From Mucilaginibacter frigoritolerans (GTDB lineage: Bacteria > Bacteroidota > Bacteroidia > Sphingobacteriales > Sphingobacteriaceae): a DNA stretch of 64,000 bases. A program made the position numbers and the translations under genes. Location of the stretch: positions 62,001-126,000 of the forward strand of contig NZ_VLLI01000013.1 in NCBI RefSeq assembly GCF_007830615.1. Reading direction: 5' to 3'. Below, piece by piece: positions 18,646 to 28,139 of the stretch. Under the pieces are notes generated by a model that ran no database searches, was not told the origin of the DNA, and saw nothing but the letters and a program-made list of their open reading frames with translations. Positions within the stretch are counted from its first letter, which is position 1. Each line of letters starts with the position of its first letter.

Positions 18646-20532
18646 TTATTTTTCTAGTGGCTTAACCACTAAAACAGGTACATTAACCATATGTCTTACA
18701 GAATTTACCGTTGTTCCAAAGATAAGATCTTTAATAGCCTTATGTCCATGCGACCCCATCACTATAAAGTCAATTTTTTCCTCATTAACAATTTTGGCAA
18801 TAGAACTTGCTGCTGTTCCAAAGCCTATTTGCGCTTTTGCGTTATATCCAAGCTTAACTAAGGTATTGACATATGTATCTAAATTATCAGCATCGCTTTG
18901 AGTTTCGTGATCCAATACTTCTGTGCCATAATAACGGGCTCCTGCAGTTTCAACCACGTGGATTAAAGTGTAAGCTGCATTTTTTCCTCCCTGCATTATG
19001 GCGTTACGGATGCAATCGGTATCATTTTTTGAAAAATCAATAGTAACACCAATGTTATTGTAAATAATGGGGGTAAGATCTTCAATGGTTGTTGCCAAAC
19101 CGTGAGGTACGCTTGCTGGCGTATCATAATGTTTAAAAAGCAATGGCCTTAAAAATACATAAATCAATAATAAGCCAATTCCTATTATTAGCGGTATTAC
19201 CAAGGTATATATCCATACCGAAGAAGCAGGGAATTGTTTTATCCAATCGGCTAGCTGTTCAACTACTAATTTGGCGTTTAAGTAAACTATTAAAACCGCA
19301 CAGGCCCATGCCAATATTTTAACCTTTAAACTAATAGCAAATTTCCCCATTCGTTTACGGTTAGAGGTGAAGTGTATAAGTGGTATAACCGCGAAGCCCA
19401 ATTGTAAACTTAATACTACCTGGCTTAATATAATCAAACTACCAAGGCCAGTTTCGCCAAAATATATAATGGTGAAAACAGCGGGAACTATTGCCAGTAC
19501 GCGTGTTAGCAAACGACGTAGCCATGGTTCAATACGAAGGTTGATATGGCCCTCCATTATAATTTGCCCGGCAAGTGTACCTGTTATAGTTGAACTTTGT
19601 CCCGATGCGATTAGGGCTATAGCAAATAATGTGGGTGCAAGTTTACCAAAAATATGCTCAAGCAACTTATAAGCATCCTGTATTTCAGCTACCTGAAAAA
19701 AACCATTCTTGAAAAATGCAGAGGCAGCTAATATTAAAATAGCTGCATTTACAACAAATGCCAGATTTAGCGCAATAACGGTATCAAACAGATTAAACTT
19801 AATCGCCGCTTTTATTCCTTTTTCGGTACGGGTTATTTGTCGGGTTTGCACCAGTGACGAATGCAAGTATAAATTGTGCGGCATTACTGTTGCACCGATA
19901 ATACCGATAGCTATGTATAAAGCACTTCCCGATAAATTTCCAGGTATAAATCCTTTAACAATACCCGCTCCATCAGGACTTACAATAAACATTTCTATAA
20001 GGAAGGATAAGCCAACAATAAAAATCATTGACATGATAAAAACTTCCAGCTTGCGCATGCCTTTGTTCATCAAAAAAAGCATTAATACAGTATCGGTTAT
20101 AGTGAGGGATACTCCCCAGATTAACGGGAGATGGAAAAGTAATTGCAAACCTATAGCCATACCTATAATTTCGGCCAGGTCGCATGCTATGATAGCAATT
20201 TGTGCTAGTAGGTATAAACAAAAGTTCACAAAACGAGGGTATGCATTTTTTGAAGCTTGAGCTAAATCTAATCCGCGCACTATGCCTAATCGGGCACTTA
20301 ATGATTGCAATAAAAGTGCAATGAGATTAGATGCAAATAGTATCCATATTAAACGATAACCGAAAGCACTACCACCGGCAATGTCCGTGGCCCAGTTTCC
20401 AGGATCCATATAACCAACACTTACCAGGTAGGCAGGCCCCAAAAAAGCTAATATTTTTTTCCAGCCAACTTTATGCTCTGTTTTTATTGAATTATGAACT
20501 TTCCCTAATGATTGATTAGTAGCGTTACTCAT
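18646..20532 (-). CDS. mntH: Nramp-type Mn2+/divalent metal transporter fused to a UspA domain
   Basis: The first ~450 residues are an Nramp (MntH) proton-coupled divalent metal transporter with about 11 helices; TM1 has the metal-binding D-P-G-N-W motif (preceded by G-Y-M) and TM6 carries M-P-H-N-L-Y-L-H. The last ~140 residues (about 490-628) are a universal stress protein domain with the nucleotide-binding pattern G-S-H-G-x9-G-T near the C-terminus. Total 628 residues, against about 410-450 for stand-alone MntH. The fusion could let ATP binding in the cytoplasm modulate uptake, which is inference. It overlaps mntR by 4 nt (ATGA), so regulator and transporter are one operon. Confidence 0.93.
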   Translation of the reverse strand: MSNATNQSLGKVHNSIKTEHKVGWKKILAFLGPAYLVSVGYMDPGNWATDIAGGSAFGYRLIWILFASNLIALLLQSLSARLGIVRGLDLAQASKNAYPRFVNFCLYLLAQIAIIACDLAEIIGMAIGLQLLFHLPLIWGVSLTITDTVLMLFLMNKGMRKLEVFIMSMIFIVGLSFLIEMFIVSPDGAGIVKGFIPGNLSGSALYIAIGIIGATVMPHNLYLHSSLVQTRQITRTEKGIKAAIKFNLFDTVIALNLAFVVNAAILILAASAFFKNGFFQVAEIQDAYKLLEHIFGKLAPTLFAIALIASGQSSTITGTLAGQIIMEGHINLRIEPWLRRLLTRVLAIVPAVFTIIYFGETGLGSLIILSQVVLSLQLGFAVIPLIHFTSNRKRMGKFAISLKVKILAWACAVLIVYLNAKLVVEQLADWIKQFPASSVWIYTLVIPLIIGIGLLLIYVFLRPLLFKHYDTPASVPHGLATTIEDLTPIIYNNIGVTIDFSKNDTDCIRNAIMQGGKNAAYTLIHVVETAGARYYGTEVLDHETQSDADNLDTYVNTLVKLGYNAKAQIGFGTAASSIAKIVNEEKIDFIVMGSHGHKAIKDLIFGTTVNSVRHMVNVPVLVVKPLEK

Positions 20533-21179
20533 ATAGATACCAGTAGATTATTAGCCACTTCGCGGCTTATTTGTACTTTTTTGTTTTCCACTAATAAAAT
20601 CACCGAATGGTCAAATTCAATGATATCAGTAATGGTTATATTTTTGCCTATCGTGAGGCCTTGCTTATCCAAGTACTGCAAAAAGGCGGTTGAATGATCT
20701 CTCACACCACAAATAACACCGCCATCGTTTATACCAAAAGATGAAACGGTTTTAAGATTATGGGCTTTAAATAACCCATTACAATCAGGTATAGGGTCGC
20801 CATGCGGATCGTATTTGGGATAGCCCATAAATTTGTCCAAACGATCTATCAGCTCATTGCTAGAGATATGTTCCATTTCTTCGGCCATTTCATGTACTTC
20901 GTCCCATTTGAAATTTAATTTCTCCACTAAAAAATATTCCCACAATCGGTGCTTGCGTATAATATTTATCGCAATTTTTTCTCCACTCGTCGTAAGACTT
21001 ACGCCCTGATATGGGGTATAATTAATCAGCTCCTTGTCTGCCAGTTTTTTAAGCATATCAGTTACTGACGAAGCTTTGGTATTTAGCTGGGCGGCCAACT
21101 GATTAGTACTTGCAATAGCACCATTTAACGAAAGGTGATAAATAGATTTGAGATAATTTTCTTCAGCTAAAGTGTTCAT
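20529..21179 (-). CDS. mntR: Iron/manganese-dependent DtxR/MntR-family repressor
   Basis: A 216-residue metalloregulator: N-terminal winged helix (about 1-65, with Q-L-A-A-Q-L-N-T-K-A-S-S-V-T-D-M as recognition region), dimerisation/metal domain (H-R-L-W-E-Y-F-L, E-M-A-E-E-M-E-H-I-S) and a C-terminal FeoA/SH3-like part. In such proteins bound Mn2+ or Fe2+ promotes DNA binding. It is the first gene of an operon with the Nramp transporter, and a matching palindrome lies just upstream. The call as MntR rather than an iron sensor is based on that neighbour. Confidence 0.88.
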   Translation of the reverse strand: MNTLAEENYLKSIYHLSLNGAIASTNQLAAQLNTKASSVTDMLKKLADKELINYTPYQGVSLTTSGEKIAINIIRKHRLWEYFLVEKLNFKWDEVHEMAEEMEHISSNELIDRLDKFMGYPKYDPHGDPIPDCNGLFKAHNLKTVSSFGINDGGVICGVRDHSTAFLQYLDKQGLTIGKNITITDIIEFDHSVILLVENKKVQISREVANNLLVSI

Positions 21180-21199
21180 TTAAGTAAATCTAATAATAA

Positions 21200-21217
21200 A
21201 TTTAGACTTATCTAAAT
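21200..21217 (-). promoter_or_regulatory. Probable MntR operator
   Basis: ATTTAGA-CTTA-TCTAAAT is a perfect 7-bp inverted repeat with a 4-bp centre, 20 nt upstream of the mntR start codon. Its TTTAG/CTAAA arms resemble DtxR/MntR-family boxes. Position and symmetry suggest that MntR represses its own mntR-mntH operon. A second half-site-like sequence lies closer to the start codon. Confidence 0.65.
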
Positions 21218-21269
21218 ATTATTATTGAAAAATTTATTTCGGTTAAAGTAGTTTTTCGAAAAATTTTAT

Positions 21270-21298
21270 TTTGCTGATTAACTAAAAGGCTATATTTG
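21270..21298 (+). promoter_or_regulatory. Promoter of the Lrp-type gene
   Basis: TTTG (21270-21273), a 17-nt spacer and TATATTTG (21291-21298). The box ends 8 nt before the ATG at 21307, again predicting a very short leader. Confidence 0.55.
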
Positions 21299-21306
21299 CC
21301 TGTAAT

Positions 21307-21777
21307 ATGGCTACCGAATTAGATAAAATAGATTTGCAGATATTAAAGATATTGCAAGAGAATGGGAGGATAACAAATCTTCAACTTTCTAACGAAATAG
21401 GGCTTTCGCCGGCTCCAACCCTTGAGCGTGTTCGTAAATTAGAAAATGCTGAATATATTAAGAGTTATCATGCCCTGGTTGATGAAGAGAAATTAGGATT
21501 GGGTATAAAAACTTTTATTCAGATATCGCTAGATTTTCATCAAAAAAACACCATCCAAACTTTTTTGGATGAAATACAAAATATTAAGGAGGTTACTGAA
21601 TGTCACCATGTAACTGGTCAGTGTGATTTTTTGTTGAAAGTTTATGTTCGCGATATTAAATCGTATGAGCAGTTGATAATGGAAAAAATTAGTCGGATCA
21701 CCGTGGTTAAAACTTTCCAAACTATGATGATAATGTCAACCAGTAAAAAAGAGCCGATAGTCCCTTTGGAGTATTAA
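21307..21777 (+). CDS. Lrp/AsnC family transcriptional regulator
   Basis: A 156-residue regulator: N-terminal helix-turn-helix (about 5-55; L-D-K-I-D-L-Q-I-L-K-I-L-Q-E-N-G-R and N-E-I-G-L-S-P-A-P) and a C-terminal RAM ligand-binding domain (about 65-150, with V-T-G-Q-C-D-F-L-L-K-V). These proteins form octamers and respond to amino acids or metabolites. The target genes cannot be told from context; it is divergent from mntR and convergent with ung. Confidence 0.94.
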   Translation: MATELDKIDLQILKILQENGRITNLQLSNEIGLSPAPTLERVRKLENAEYIKSYHALVDEEKLGLGIKTFIQISLDFHQKNTIQTFLDEIQNIKEVTECHHVTGQCDFLLKVYVRDIKSYEQLIMEKISRITVVKTFQTMMIMSTSKKEPIVPLEY

Positions 21778-21789
21778 GTTAATTATGCA

Positions 21790-21831
21790 GATGTGCAAAT
21801 AATGATCTTTTGATCAACTTATTTGCACATC
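21790..21831. terminator. Bidirectional hairpin between the Lrp gene and ung
   Basis: Arms GATGTGCAAATAA (21790-21802) and TTATTTGCACATC (21819-21831) are perfectly complementary around a 16-nt loop. It separates two convergent genes. There is no long T-tract, so the terminator call rests on position. Confidence 0.55.
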
Positions 21832-21846
21832 AGGCATTAGTATATG

Positions 21847-22527
21847 CTAATGTATTTGCCAGTTAATTGGCGTTTTCCCTTCTTTTTCCAGATAAGTATT
21901 TGCTTTTGAAAATGGTTTTGAACCATAAAATCCGCCCCGGTTTACTGACAGGGGAGAAGGATGGATAGATTTTATAATAAGATGTTTCTTTTCGTCAATC
22001 AAAACACTTTTTGATTGTGCATAGCTTCCCCACAAAATAAAAACAACACCGCTTTTTAGTTCAGATATTTTTTGGATCACAGTATCGGTAAATTGTTCCC
22101 ACCCTTTTTTTTGATGCGAACCCGCCATGGAGGCTCTTACAGTTAAAGTTGCGTTTAATAATAAAACACCTTGCTCAGCCCATTCACTTAAATCACCGCT
22201 TTTGGGTATTTTAAAGTCGGAAATATCTGTAGCCAGTTCTTTATAAATATTTTGCAGAGATGGGGGAGTCGGGATACCTTTTTGAACAGAAAAAGATAAA
22301 CCATGTGCCTGATTAGGTCCGTGATATGGATCCTGACCCAGGATAACTACTTTTACTTTATTAAAAGGTGTTTTATTGAATGCATTAAATATATCGCTGC
22401 CTTTTGGATAAATTTTATATCCTGCATCTTTTTCGTCTTTTAAAAATTTCTTTAGCGATACCATGTATGGTTTGCTAAATTCATCTTCTAAAACTTCCAG
22501 CCACGATGGCTCTAATTCAATTGACAT
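21847..22527 (-). CDS. ung: Uracil-DNA glycosylase, family 1
   Basis: Ung removes uracil from DNA. The 226-residue protein contains the water-activating motif [17 protein letters not shown], the G-W-E-x-F segment, and the minor-groove intercalation loop H-P-S-P-L-S near the C-terminus. Length matches family 1. It is divergent from the membrane/TPR-like gene at 22600. Confidence 0.97.
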   Translation of the reverse strand: MSIELEPSWLEVLEDEFSKPYMVSLKKFLKDEKDAGYKIYPKGSDIFNAFNKTPFNKVKVVILGQDPYHGPNQAHGLSFSVQKGIPTPPSLQNIYKELATDISDFKIPKSGDLSEWAEQGVLLLNATLTVRASMAGSHQKKGWEQFTDTVIQKISELKSGVVFILWGSYAQSKSVLIDEKKHLIIKSIHPSPLSVNRGGFYGSKPFSKANTYLEKEGKTPINWQIH

Positions 22528-22599
22528 AAATCTTTATTATAATGTTGATTAAGCGTACAAATAAACGGATATTTGTATACTAATTTAGTATTACATAAG

Positions 22600-23151
22600 A
22601 TGTCAAATTTAATAAGGTTAATTATTGCCTGTGTTGTGTTAGGTGCCGCAGTTGCACTTTGTGCTTTCGGCTTTTGGGGATGGGGGATTTTAGTGTTGTT
22701 TTTAGGCGGAATTGTGCTGTTAAGCTATTTCTTTAATGAAAACATGATTATTGCCCAATGGTTTTTGCGCAAAGAACAATCTGAAAAAGCTGAACTTTGG
22801 TTATTGAAAATAACCGATTATGAGAAACAATTAAATAAAGGTCAGCATGGTTATTATAACTTGTTGATCGGTTTGATTGAGTCACGTAAATCACCATTAA
22901 AATCAGAAAAATATTTTAAGAAATCACTTTCTTTAGGGATGAAAATGTCACATAATATTGCATTGGCTAAAATAAGTCTTGCAGGTATTGCTATGGCAAA
23001 ACGTAACAAGCGCGAAGCGCAGATGTATTTGCAGGAAGCTACTAAAGATGATAAAAATAAGTTGCTTACCGATCAGATTAAAATGATGAAAGCGCAGATG
23101 GCGCAAATGGATAAACAACAGGTAGTTAGGGGCGGATATCGCCAGTTTTAA
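22600..23151 (+). CDS. Small membrane protein with a TPR-like C-terminal region
   Basis: From the ATG at 22600 the protein has 183 residues: two hydrophobic segments near the N-terminus (about 5-45, Gly-rich G-F-W-G-W-G-I-L) and a helical hydrophilic remainder with alternating Ala, Leu and Lys, resembling tetratricopeptide helices. A TTG 27 nt upstream could also start the frame but is less likely. I do not recognise a specific family. It is convergent with the small gene at 23194. Confidence 0.6.
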   Translation: MSNLIRLIIACVVLGAAVALCAFGFWGWGILVLFLGGIVLLSYFFNENMIIAQWFLRKEQSEKAELWLLKITDYEKQLNKGQHGYYNLLIGLIESRKSPLKSEKYFKKSLSLGMKMSHNIALAKISLAGIAMAKRNKREAQMYLQEATKDDKNKLLTDQIKMMKAQMAQMDKQQVVRGGYRQF

Positions 23152-23163
23152 TATAAAAAGCAG

Positions 23164-23190
23164 GGGCGCAATATAAAATTTATTGCGCCC
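23164..23190. terminator. Bidirectional terminator hairpin
   Basis: GGGCGCAATA (23164-23173) and TATTGCGCCC (23181-23190) form a perfect 10-bp stem with a 7-nt loop between convergent genes ending at 23151 and 23194. Confidence 0.75.
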
Positions 23191-23193
23191 ATA

Positions 23194-23406
23194 CTATTTC
23201 TCTTCCAGCGAACTGTAATAATCTGGTTCTGAAGAATGGTTTTGATTAGGTGCAATATGTCTTTCAGTGATAAAAGAACTTTCATCTGATGGGTTTGCAA
23301 CCTCCACCATTTTTAATAAACTTCTGATAAATGATAAGTTAAAATTACTTCTGTTCAATTTTATCAGGTATTCGTTTTCCGTTATTTCAAGAATTGAATT
23401 TGTCAT
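23194..23406 (-). CDS. Small conserved-looking protein of unknown function
   Basis: A 70-residue acidic protein. The first half (I-L-E-I-T-E-N-E-Y-L-I-K-L-N-R) looks like a folded beta-alpha element; the second half is hydrophilic (Ser, Asn, Glu, His). It has its own terminator on one side and a 185-nt spacer to lysS on the other, which supports it as a real gene. No family recognised. Confidence 0.5.
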   Translation of the reverse strand: MTNSILEITENEYLIKLNRSNFNLSFIRSLLKMVEVANPSDESSFITERHIAPNQNHSSEPDYYSSLEEK

Positions 23407-23543
23407 GGCCCTACTTATAAGTGTTTATTACAATTATAAGTAACATATTTAATAATAAAGTTTCAGCAGTTTTATCCTTTCGTTAATAAATTGTTATTGA
23501 AAGGCAGATTATTAGCCAATTATTATTTATTAAAAGGAAAAAT

Positions 23544-23578
23544 ATTTATAGGCGCAATAGAACATTACGCCTATAAAT
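23544..23578 (-). terminator. Terminator of lysS
   Basis: ATTTATAGGCG (23544-23554) pairs perfectly with CGCCTATAAAT (23568-23578), 14 nt beyond the lysS stop. On the minus strand it is followed by a T-rich run (TATTTTTCC). Confidence 0.7.
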
Positions 23579-23591
23579 GAGATAAACTTAA

Positions 23592-25313
23592 TTATTCAAA
23601 CCAAGCCATTACCACTTCTTTAACCGGCATAGTAATATCCAGTTTTAATTTTTTGCGCATTCCACCAAGGTCATTGAATACTTTATTCGGGTTTGCTGCT
23701 TTCAATTCTTCAATGGTATTAAATCCCATTTTATTTAATACAGGCACCCATTCTGCAGGTACACCTATATGTATAAAATCTTCAGCAGTAACTACTTTTG
23801 CTTTTTTCTCAGGGCGCATCTGCGGGAAGAATAACACTTCCTGTATAGTGCTTTGATTGGTCATCAGCATCACCAAACGGTCAATACCAATACCTAAACC
23901 AGATGTAGGTGGCATGCCATATTCCAGAGCGCGTAAAAAGTCGTCATCCATTGCCATGGCCTCATCATCACCACGTCCGGCCAGTATCAATTGTTCTTCC
24001 AAACGCTCACGCTGATCAATCGGGTCGTTTAATTCTGAATAGGCATTAGCTATTTCTTTACCATTTACAAATAACTCAAAGCGTTCAACCAAACCTTCTT
24101 TGGTACGATGCTTTTTAGCAAGCGGAGTCATTTCAATCGGATAATCGGTAATATAAGTAGGTTGTATAAGATTAGCTTCTACTTTGGCACCAAATATCTC
24201 ATCGATCAGTTTACCCTTGCCCATAGTAGGGTTTACTTCTATACCCAGTTCTTTACAGGTTTCACGTAAACCAACTTCGTCCATTGCTGAAACATCAATA
24301 CCTGTATATTTCAAGATAGAATCATACATGGAAAGCTTTTCATAAGGGCCCGCAAAATTGATTTCGTTGCCACCGACCTGTACAACCGGAATGCCATGTA
24401 CGGCACGGGTTACGGTTTCCAGGCACTCTTCAACCATAGCCATCATCCATTTATAGTCTTTATAGGCTACATAAATTTCCATGCTGGTAAACTCCGGGTT
24501 ATGGGTACGGTCCATCCCTTCGTTACGGAACATTTTACCAAACTCATATACGCCATCAAAACCTGCAACAATTAACCGTTTTAAATATAATTCATTGGCT
24601 ATGCGTAAAAATAAAGGCATATCCAATGTGTTATGATGGGTTGCAAACGGACGGGCAGCTGCGCCACCATGCACAGGTTGCAATATTGGTGTTTCTACCT
24701 CTAACCAGCCTTGTTTATTAAAGTAATCACGCATGCTGCTGATCACTTTTGTCCGTTTGATGAATATCTGTTTAAATTCGGGGTTTACAGTAAGGTCGAC
24801 ATAACGCTGACGATAACGTAATTCAGGGTCAGTAAATGCATCATGAATAGTGCCGTCTTCTTCACGTTTTACTACTGGAAGTGGCTTTAGTGATTTAGAA
24901 AGGACGGTCATTTCTTGTACATGTACCGAAATTTCGCCTGTTTGAGTTATGAAAGCATAACCCTTAACGCCTATGTAATCGCCTATATCCAGTAGTTTTT
25001 TAAATACAGTATTATATAAAGTTTTATCTTCATCAGGACAAATATCGTCCCGCTTAATATAAATTTGAATACGACCGGTTGAGTCTTGTAATTCAGCAAA
25101 GGATGCACTTCCCATAATACGGCGGGTCATGATACGGCCGGCAAGGGTAACCTGTTTATAATTATCCGGAAATTTTTCAAAGTTATCGTTAATGTCCTGC
25201 GCAAAGGCAGTAACCTTATATTCTTCTGCCGGATAAGGGTTTATCCCTAAAGCACGCAGTTGCTGTAATGATTCGCGGCGTAAAATTTCCTGTTCGGATA
25301 GTGCAATACTCAT
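23592..25313 (-). CDS. lysS: Lysyl-tRNA synthetase, class II
   Basis: LysS charges tRNA-Lys. The protein has 573 residues: an OB-fold anticodon-binding domain (about 50-150), motif 2 around [18 protein letters not shown], and motif 3 [11 protein letters not shown] near 480. The C-terminus carries about 60-70 extra residues ([20 protein letters not shown]...) that look like a small helix-hairpin-helix element and are common in Bacteroidota LysS. A TATTTTTG box lies at 25331-25338 on the minus strand. Confidence 0.97.
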   Translation of the reverse strand: MSIALSEQEILRRESLQQLRALGINPYPAEEYKVTAFAQDINDNFEKFPDNYKQVTLAGRIMTRRIMGSASFAELQDSTGRIQIYIKRDDICPDEDKTLYNTVFKKLLDIGDYIGVKGYAFITQTGEISVHVQEMTVLSKSLKPLPVVKREEDGTIHDAFTDPELRYRQRYVDLTVNPEFKQIFIKRTKVISSMRDYFNKQGWLEVETPILQPVHGGAAARPFATHHNTLDMPLFLRIANELYLKRLIVAGFDGVYEFGKMFRNEGMDRTHNPEFTSMEIYVAYKDYKWMMAMVEECLETVTRAVHGIPVVQVGGNEINFAGPYEKLSMYDSILKYTGIDVSAMDEVGLRETCKELGIEVNPTMGKGKLIDEIFGAKVEANLIQPTYITDYPIEMTPLAKKHRTKEGLVERFELFVNGKEIANAYSELNDPIDQRERLEEQLILAGRGDDEAMAMDDDFLRALEYGMPPTSGLGIGIDRLVMLMTNQSTIQEVLFFPQMRPEKKAKVVTAEDFIHIGVPAEWVPVLNKMGFNTIEELKAANPNKVFNDLGGMRKKLKLDITMPVKEVVMAWFE

Positions 25314-25436
25314 ATTTCTAAATAAAGGTGCAAAAATAGTGATTAGTGACTACAGATTAGAGATTAGTTTTTAAAAAAGTAAGGATGATCGCAACAGCAA
25401 AAAGGAGAAAGTGTTCAGAATCCGCAATTCTATTAA

Positions 25437-25468
25437 TTTGTCAAATCATAACAGGTATTATATCTTTG
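25437..25468 (+). promoter_or_regulatory. Promoter of the HAD hydrolase gene
   Basis: TTTG (25437-25440), 20-nt spacer, TATCTTTG (25461-25468). Only 4 nt separate the -7 box from the ATG at 25473, so the transcript should be leaderless or nearly so. Confidence 0.65.
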
Positions 25469-25472
25469 AATA

Positions 25473-26156
25473 ATGAATTTGAAAGTTATTGCATTTGATG
25501 CTGATGATACTTTGTGGGTGAATGAGCCCTATTTCAGGCAAACAGAGGAACGATTTTATGAATTACTTGGTGAATATTCCTCTCAACATGAATTGGAGCG
25601 TGAGCTGCTTAAAATTGAAATAGCAAATTTATCCTTATATGGTTACGGTATTAAAGGTTTTATACTTTCAATGATAGAAACCGCTTTAACGGTAACCGAT
25701 AACAATATCAGCACAGATGTTGTAGGGCAGATCATCGACTTAGGCAAGCAAATGCTTAACCAGCCTATTGAATTGCTTGATGGAGTTGAGGATGTACTGA
25801 AATCGCTTAAAGAGAAGTACCGTTTGGTAGTTGCAACAAAAGGAGATTTGCTTGATCAGGAGCGTAAGTTAAAGAAATCGGGGCTAAGTCATTATTTTCA
25901 CCATATTGAGATTATGTCAGAAAAAGATGATGCCAATTATCTTAAATTGATAAAACACCTTGATATACAACGCTGCGAGTTAATGATGGTTGGAAACTCA
26001 CTAAAGAGCGATATTCTGCCTGTTTTAAATATAGGTGGCTTTGCCATACATGTACCTTATCATATTACCTGGGCACATGAGCACATTGAAGATAGCATTG
26101 ATAACGAAAGATTTAAAAGTGTTGATTGTATTAAGAGTGTACTTGAACTTTTATAA
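25473..26156 (+). CDS. HAD-superfamily hydrolase
   Basis: A 227-residue cytoplasmic phosphatase-like protein. Motif I is F-D-A-D-D-T-L-W (residues about 8-15; the nucleophile Asp and the +2 Asp are present), followed by a helical cap, V-V-A-T-K-G-D as motif II (Thr) with the motif III Lys supplied further on, and V-G-N-S-L-K-S-D as motif IV. The N-terminal D-D-T-L-W-V-N-E resembles YjjG-like nucleotidases. The substrate is not predictable. Confidence 0.88.
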   Translation: MNLKVIAFDADDTLWVNEPYFRQTEERFYELLGEYSSQHELERELLKIEIANLSLYGYGIKGFILSMIETALTVTDNNISTDVVGQIIDLGKQMLNQPIELLDGVEDVLKSLKEKYRLVVATKGDLLDQERKLKKSGLSHYFHHIEIMSEKDDANYLKLIKHLDIQRCELMMVGNSLKSDILPVLNIGGFAIHVPYHITWAHEHIEDSIDNERFKSVDCIKSVLELL

Positions 26157-26163
26157 AAAAAAC

Positions 26164-26182
26164 AGCCATTACATGAACGGCT
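26164..26182 (-). terminator. Terminator of the acyl-CoA ligase gene
   Basis: AGCCATT (26164-26170) and AACGGCT (26176-26182) form a 7-bp stem with one mismatch. On the minus strand the hairpin is followed by a run of eight T, about 44 nt after the ligase stop. Confidence 0.55.
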
Positions 26183-26225
26183 ACTGTACATTTTTAAGTA
26201 ATAAAAAATAAATCCGAAATCAAAG

Positions 26226-28139
26226 TTAATCAGCCTCTGCTTCCTGCAAATACATTTCATCAATCTGGTCGGCGTATTTCTTTTCAATAACCTTGCGTTT
26301 CGCTTTTAAAGTAGGAGTGATTTCGCCTTCTTCCATGCTGAAAGGATTACGTTTTACTTTAAAGTTTTTGATGCGCTCAAATTTTGCCAGTTCGTTAGAT
26401 TGTCTTTTTATATCCTGATTTATCCAGTCTACAATTTCTTTGTCTTCAATAAACAGGTCTGGTTTTTCGAAGTACTCATTAGATAAATTAAAGGTTTCCT
26501 GTAGTGTCTCTCTTGATGGCACTACAATAGCAGTAATGTATTCGCGTTTATCGCCTACTAAAAATATCTGTTCAATTTTAGGGCTTTTTAAATAGGTGTT
26601 TTCCACAGGAGTCGGGTAAATGTTTTTACCATAGGCATTTACCAGCATGTTTTTTAAACGATCAGTAATTTGCAGGTTGCCTCTGTAAAAACGGCCTATA
26701 TCACCTGTATGGAACCAGCCATCCTTATCAATAACTGATGCTGTTTCTTCTGGTTTATTCCAGTAGCCTTTCATTACACAATGTCCCCGAACAATGATTT
26801 CACCTTCTTCAGATTCAAAGTCTTGTTTAAAGCTTTCGTGTGTTTGAATGGTATAAATCTTTAACGTGTCGTAATTCTGTATGGCTACTTCAATGCCCGG
26901 AATAATACGGCCCACTGTTCCGTAAATTATCCTGTCAGTTTCGGTTACTGACATTACAGGTGACGTTTCGGTTAACCCGAAGCCCTCTAACACTTTTATG
27001 CCTAAATCGCCAAAAAACTCACCAATGTTTTTAGGCAGGGCACCACCGCCTGATAACATGATTTTTAGGCGGCCACCGGTTTTTTCTTTAATTTTGCTGA
27101 ATACCAATTTCTCAGCTATTTTATGCTGATTATTTAGTACGAGCCCAGGTTTTTTACCCTGCTCTTTCACCTCACGGTATTGTTTGCCAATTTTTAACGA
27201 CCATGAAAATATTTTTGACTTTACACCACCGGCATCTGTTCCATTCTTCATAGCCTTATCATGAATCCGTTCAAGTAAACGCGGAACACAATTCATTACC
27301 GTTGGACATACTTCACCCATATTTTTAGCTAACAGATCTAAACTTTGTGCAAAGGCTATTTTGCAGCCTGTAAACAAGCATACGTGGTATGTTGCTGTAC
27401 GTTCAAACACATGCGAAAGCGGCAGAAACGAAAGAAAAACATCATCCTTGTCAATAATCGGGATCTGTATTAAACAAACCCGCGCATTCTCTGTAAGGTT
27501 ATGATGAGTAAGCATAACACCTTTTGGAGTTCCGGTAGTACCTGAAGTATAAATAAGGCATGATATATCTGAAGGAAGAATAGCCTCGCGTGCGCTATTG
27601 ATGGCTGAAGTATATTTACTAACCATACTTAAGCCTTCTTCAATAACTTGCTTAAAGCCTACAACACCAGCGTTTAAACTCAACTTATCGGTCAGTTTTT
27701 CAAAGTCTTCAAATGCCGGGATTATACGGATAAGTGCCGGACAATTATTCGCTATTTTAACAACTTTCCGTAATAAAAAAGGATTTCCTACTAAAATGGT
27801 TTTAGCGGCCGAATCATTTAATATGTATTCAATTTCGGTTTCAGAAAGGGTTGGGTATATAGAAGTATTTACCGCACCTAATTGTTGTAATGCCTGATCA
27901 TAATAAACATAGTCAGGACCGTTTTCAATAATCAGTGCCAGGTGGTCATCTTTTTTTATGCCAATTTCAAGAAACCAGGCCGAAATAGCATCGATTTTTT
28001 CAAGTGCCTGTTTGTAACTGATTTCAACCCAAACATTATTTACCTTATGGGTCATAAAAGTATGGGTATCCGGATGGATGTTTTTTACAACATTCCGTAT
28101 TAGTGCCGGAACGGTTGATCTGTCAGTTGCAGTACTCAT
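26226..28139 (-). CDS. Long-chain fatty-acid-CoA ligase (AMP-forming)
   Basis: A 637-residue ANL-superfamily enzyme that activates fatty acids to acyl-CoA through an acyl-adenylate. The P-loop-like motif Y-T-S-G-T-T-G-T-P-K-G-V lies near 200; G-F-G-L-T-E-T-S-P-V near 400; W-F-H-T-G-D-I-G and the C-terminal domain N-A-Y-G-K-N-I-Y-P-T-P-V-E with the catalytic lysine region follow. Length fits FadD15/ACSL-type ligases. A TAGCTTTG box at 28171-28178 (minus strand) is its likely promoter. Confidence 0.93.
   Translation of the reverse strand: MSTATDRSTVPALIRNVVKNIHPDTHTFMTHKVNNVWVEISYKQALEKIDAISAWFLEIGIKKDDHLALIIENGPDYVYYDQALQQLGAVNTSIYPTLSETEIEYILNDSAAKTILVGNPFLLRKVVKIANNCPALIRIIPAFEDFEKLTDKLSLNAGVVGFKQVIEEGLSMVSKYTSAINSAREAILPSDISCLIYTSGTTGTPKGVMLTHHNLTENARVCLIQIPIIDKDDVFLSFLPLSHVFERTATYHVCLFTGCKIAFAQSLDLLAKNMGEVCPTVMNCVPRLLERIHDKAMKNGTDAGGVKSKIFSWSLKIGKQYREVKEQGKKPGLVLNNQHKIAEKLVFSKIKEKTGGRLKIMLSGGGALPKNIGEFFGDLGIKVLEGFGLTETSPVMSVTETDRIIYGTVGRIIPGIEVAIQNYDTLKIYTIQTHESFKQDFESEEGEIIVRGHCVMKGYWNKPEETASVIDKDGWFHTGDIGRFYRGNLQITDRLKNMLVNAYGKNIYPTPVENTYLKSPKIEQIFLVGDKREYITAIVVPSRETLQETFNLSNEYFEKPDLFIEDKEIVDWINQDIKRQSNELAKFERIKNFKVKRNPFSMEEGEITPTLKAKRKVIEKKYADQIDEMYLQEAEAD

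Noticed and set aside
18536-18901. 121-codon frame antisense to smpB and mntH
   Set aside because: Spans the end of one real gene and the start of another; Cys/Phe/Leu-rich shadow sequence with no independent start or terminator.
19709-20260. 183-codon open frame antisense to mntH
   Set aside because: It lies wholly inside the well-supported Nramp gene, its translation has no family features, and similar long antisense frames are expected opposite hydrophobic coding sequence.
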